From Larimichthys crocea (lineage: Eukaryota > Chordata > Actinopteri > Sciaenidae): a stretch of 64,000 bases of DNA. The notes below the pieces were generated by a model that saw only the letters and a list, made by a program, of their open reading frames with translations, was not told the origin of the DNA and searched no databases. Position numbers and translations under genes: made by a program. The stretch is taken from contig NC_040027.1 of the NCBI RefSeq assembly GCF_000972845.2, positions 17,499,742 through 17,563,741 of the forward strand, written 5' to 3'. Position 1 is the first letter of the stretch. The number at the start of each line of letters is the position of its first letter. Positions 63,750-64,000 of this stretch are shown in pieces.

Positions 63750-64000
63750 TCCCCACCCTCTGAGGGAAACCCTCCACACTGTCTACAATTTCCCCCCTCT
63801 CGCCTCATCTTTACAGAGATAATGCAGAAGGATCGCCACCTATCTAGCCTATGAAAAGCCAGCCTGAAATCAGCCAGTGGTCACAGGACGGCCGGATGGG
63901 CAGGCAGACAGAAATGAGCCTTGACGAAGACAACAAAGCCCAACTATCTCCCGGCCAATGATACACTCATAGCCAGACACATCCGCTATTGTGTGGCCTT
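63187..64000 (-). other. notch2 intron 1 (no exon 1 found)
   Basis: No exon coding for a signal peptide followed by a phase-1 donor is visible on the minus strand. About 63355-63420 resembles a common fish repeat (GATAGGCCAATATCAGCTGA). A CA array is at 63722-63749. The rest shows nothing I can name. Confidence 0.5.

Overview
The window is vertebrate nuclear DNA from a ray-finned fish, most likely a spiny-rayed teleost. The genes are multi-exon with GT-AG introns, the background is AT-rich with many CA/GT microsatellites, and the interspersed repeats are of typical teleost kinds (hAT-like MITEs and decayed non-LTR retroelements). All gene names come from recognising protein families in conceptual translations; no database search was run.

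Layout. (1) 1-5273 is a disrupted, indel-ridden second copy of the fam78b locus. It stops at a 10-base N gap (5274-5283). (2) 5284-8751 (+) holds the last exons of crlf1, cut at its 5' side by the gap and broken by single-base indels. (3) About 10258-12892 (-) holds rex1bd, also with an indel. (4) 12.9-14.26 kb is retroelement-derived sequence. (5) 14260-19647 is the clean copy of the fam78b locus, with an intact two-exon coding region (+). (6) 19.56-24.03 kb is the interval between convergent fam78b and slc35a3. (7) 24026-31101 (-) is a complete slc35a3 coding region in seven exons. (8) 31.1-33.6 kb is a repeat-rich intergenic stretch. (9) 33.6-63.2 kb (-) is notch2, complete from exon 2 to the stop codon. 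It encodes 36 EGF repeats, three LNRs, the heterodimerisation domain, transmembrane segment, RAM, ankyrin repeats and C-terminal PEST. Exon 1, with the signal peptide, was not found and probably lies beyond 64000.

I do not see an operon-like or novel multi-gene system. The genes are unrelated in pathway: cytokine signalling (crlf1), a DNA-repair-type protein (rex1bd), an uncharacterised conserved protein (fam78b), Golgi UDP-GlcNAc transport (slc35a3) and Notch signalling (notch2). One possible indirect link is that Notch EGF repeats carry GlcNAc-containing glycans, but that is not evidence of co-regulation.

The observations most worth checking are: the duplicated and error-rich left 14 kb, which looks like an assembly artefact; an extra 108-base intron inside the classical notch2 exon 4; a methionine in place of the usual valine at the predicted gamma-secretase cleavage position; and a very young 193-base hAT-type MITE with a perfect 8-base target duplication in an slc35a3 intron.
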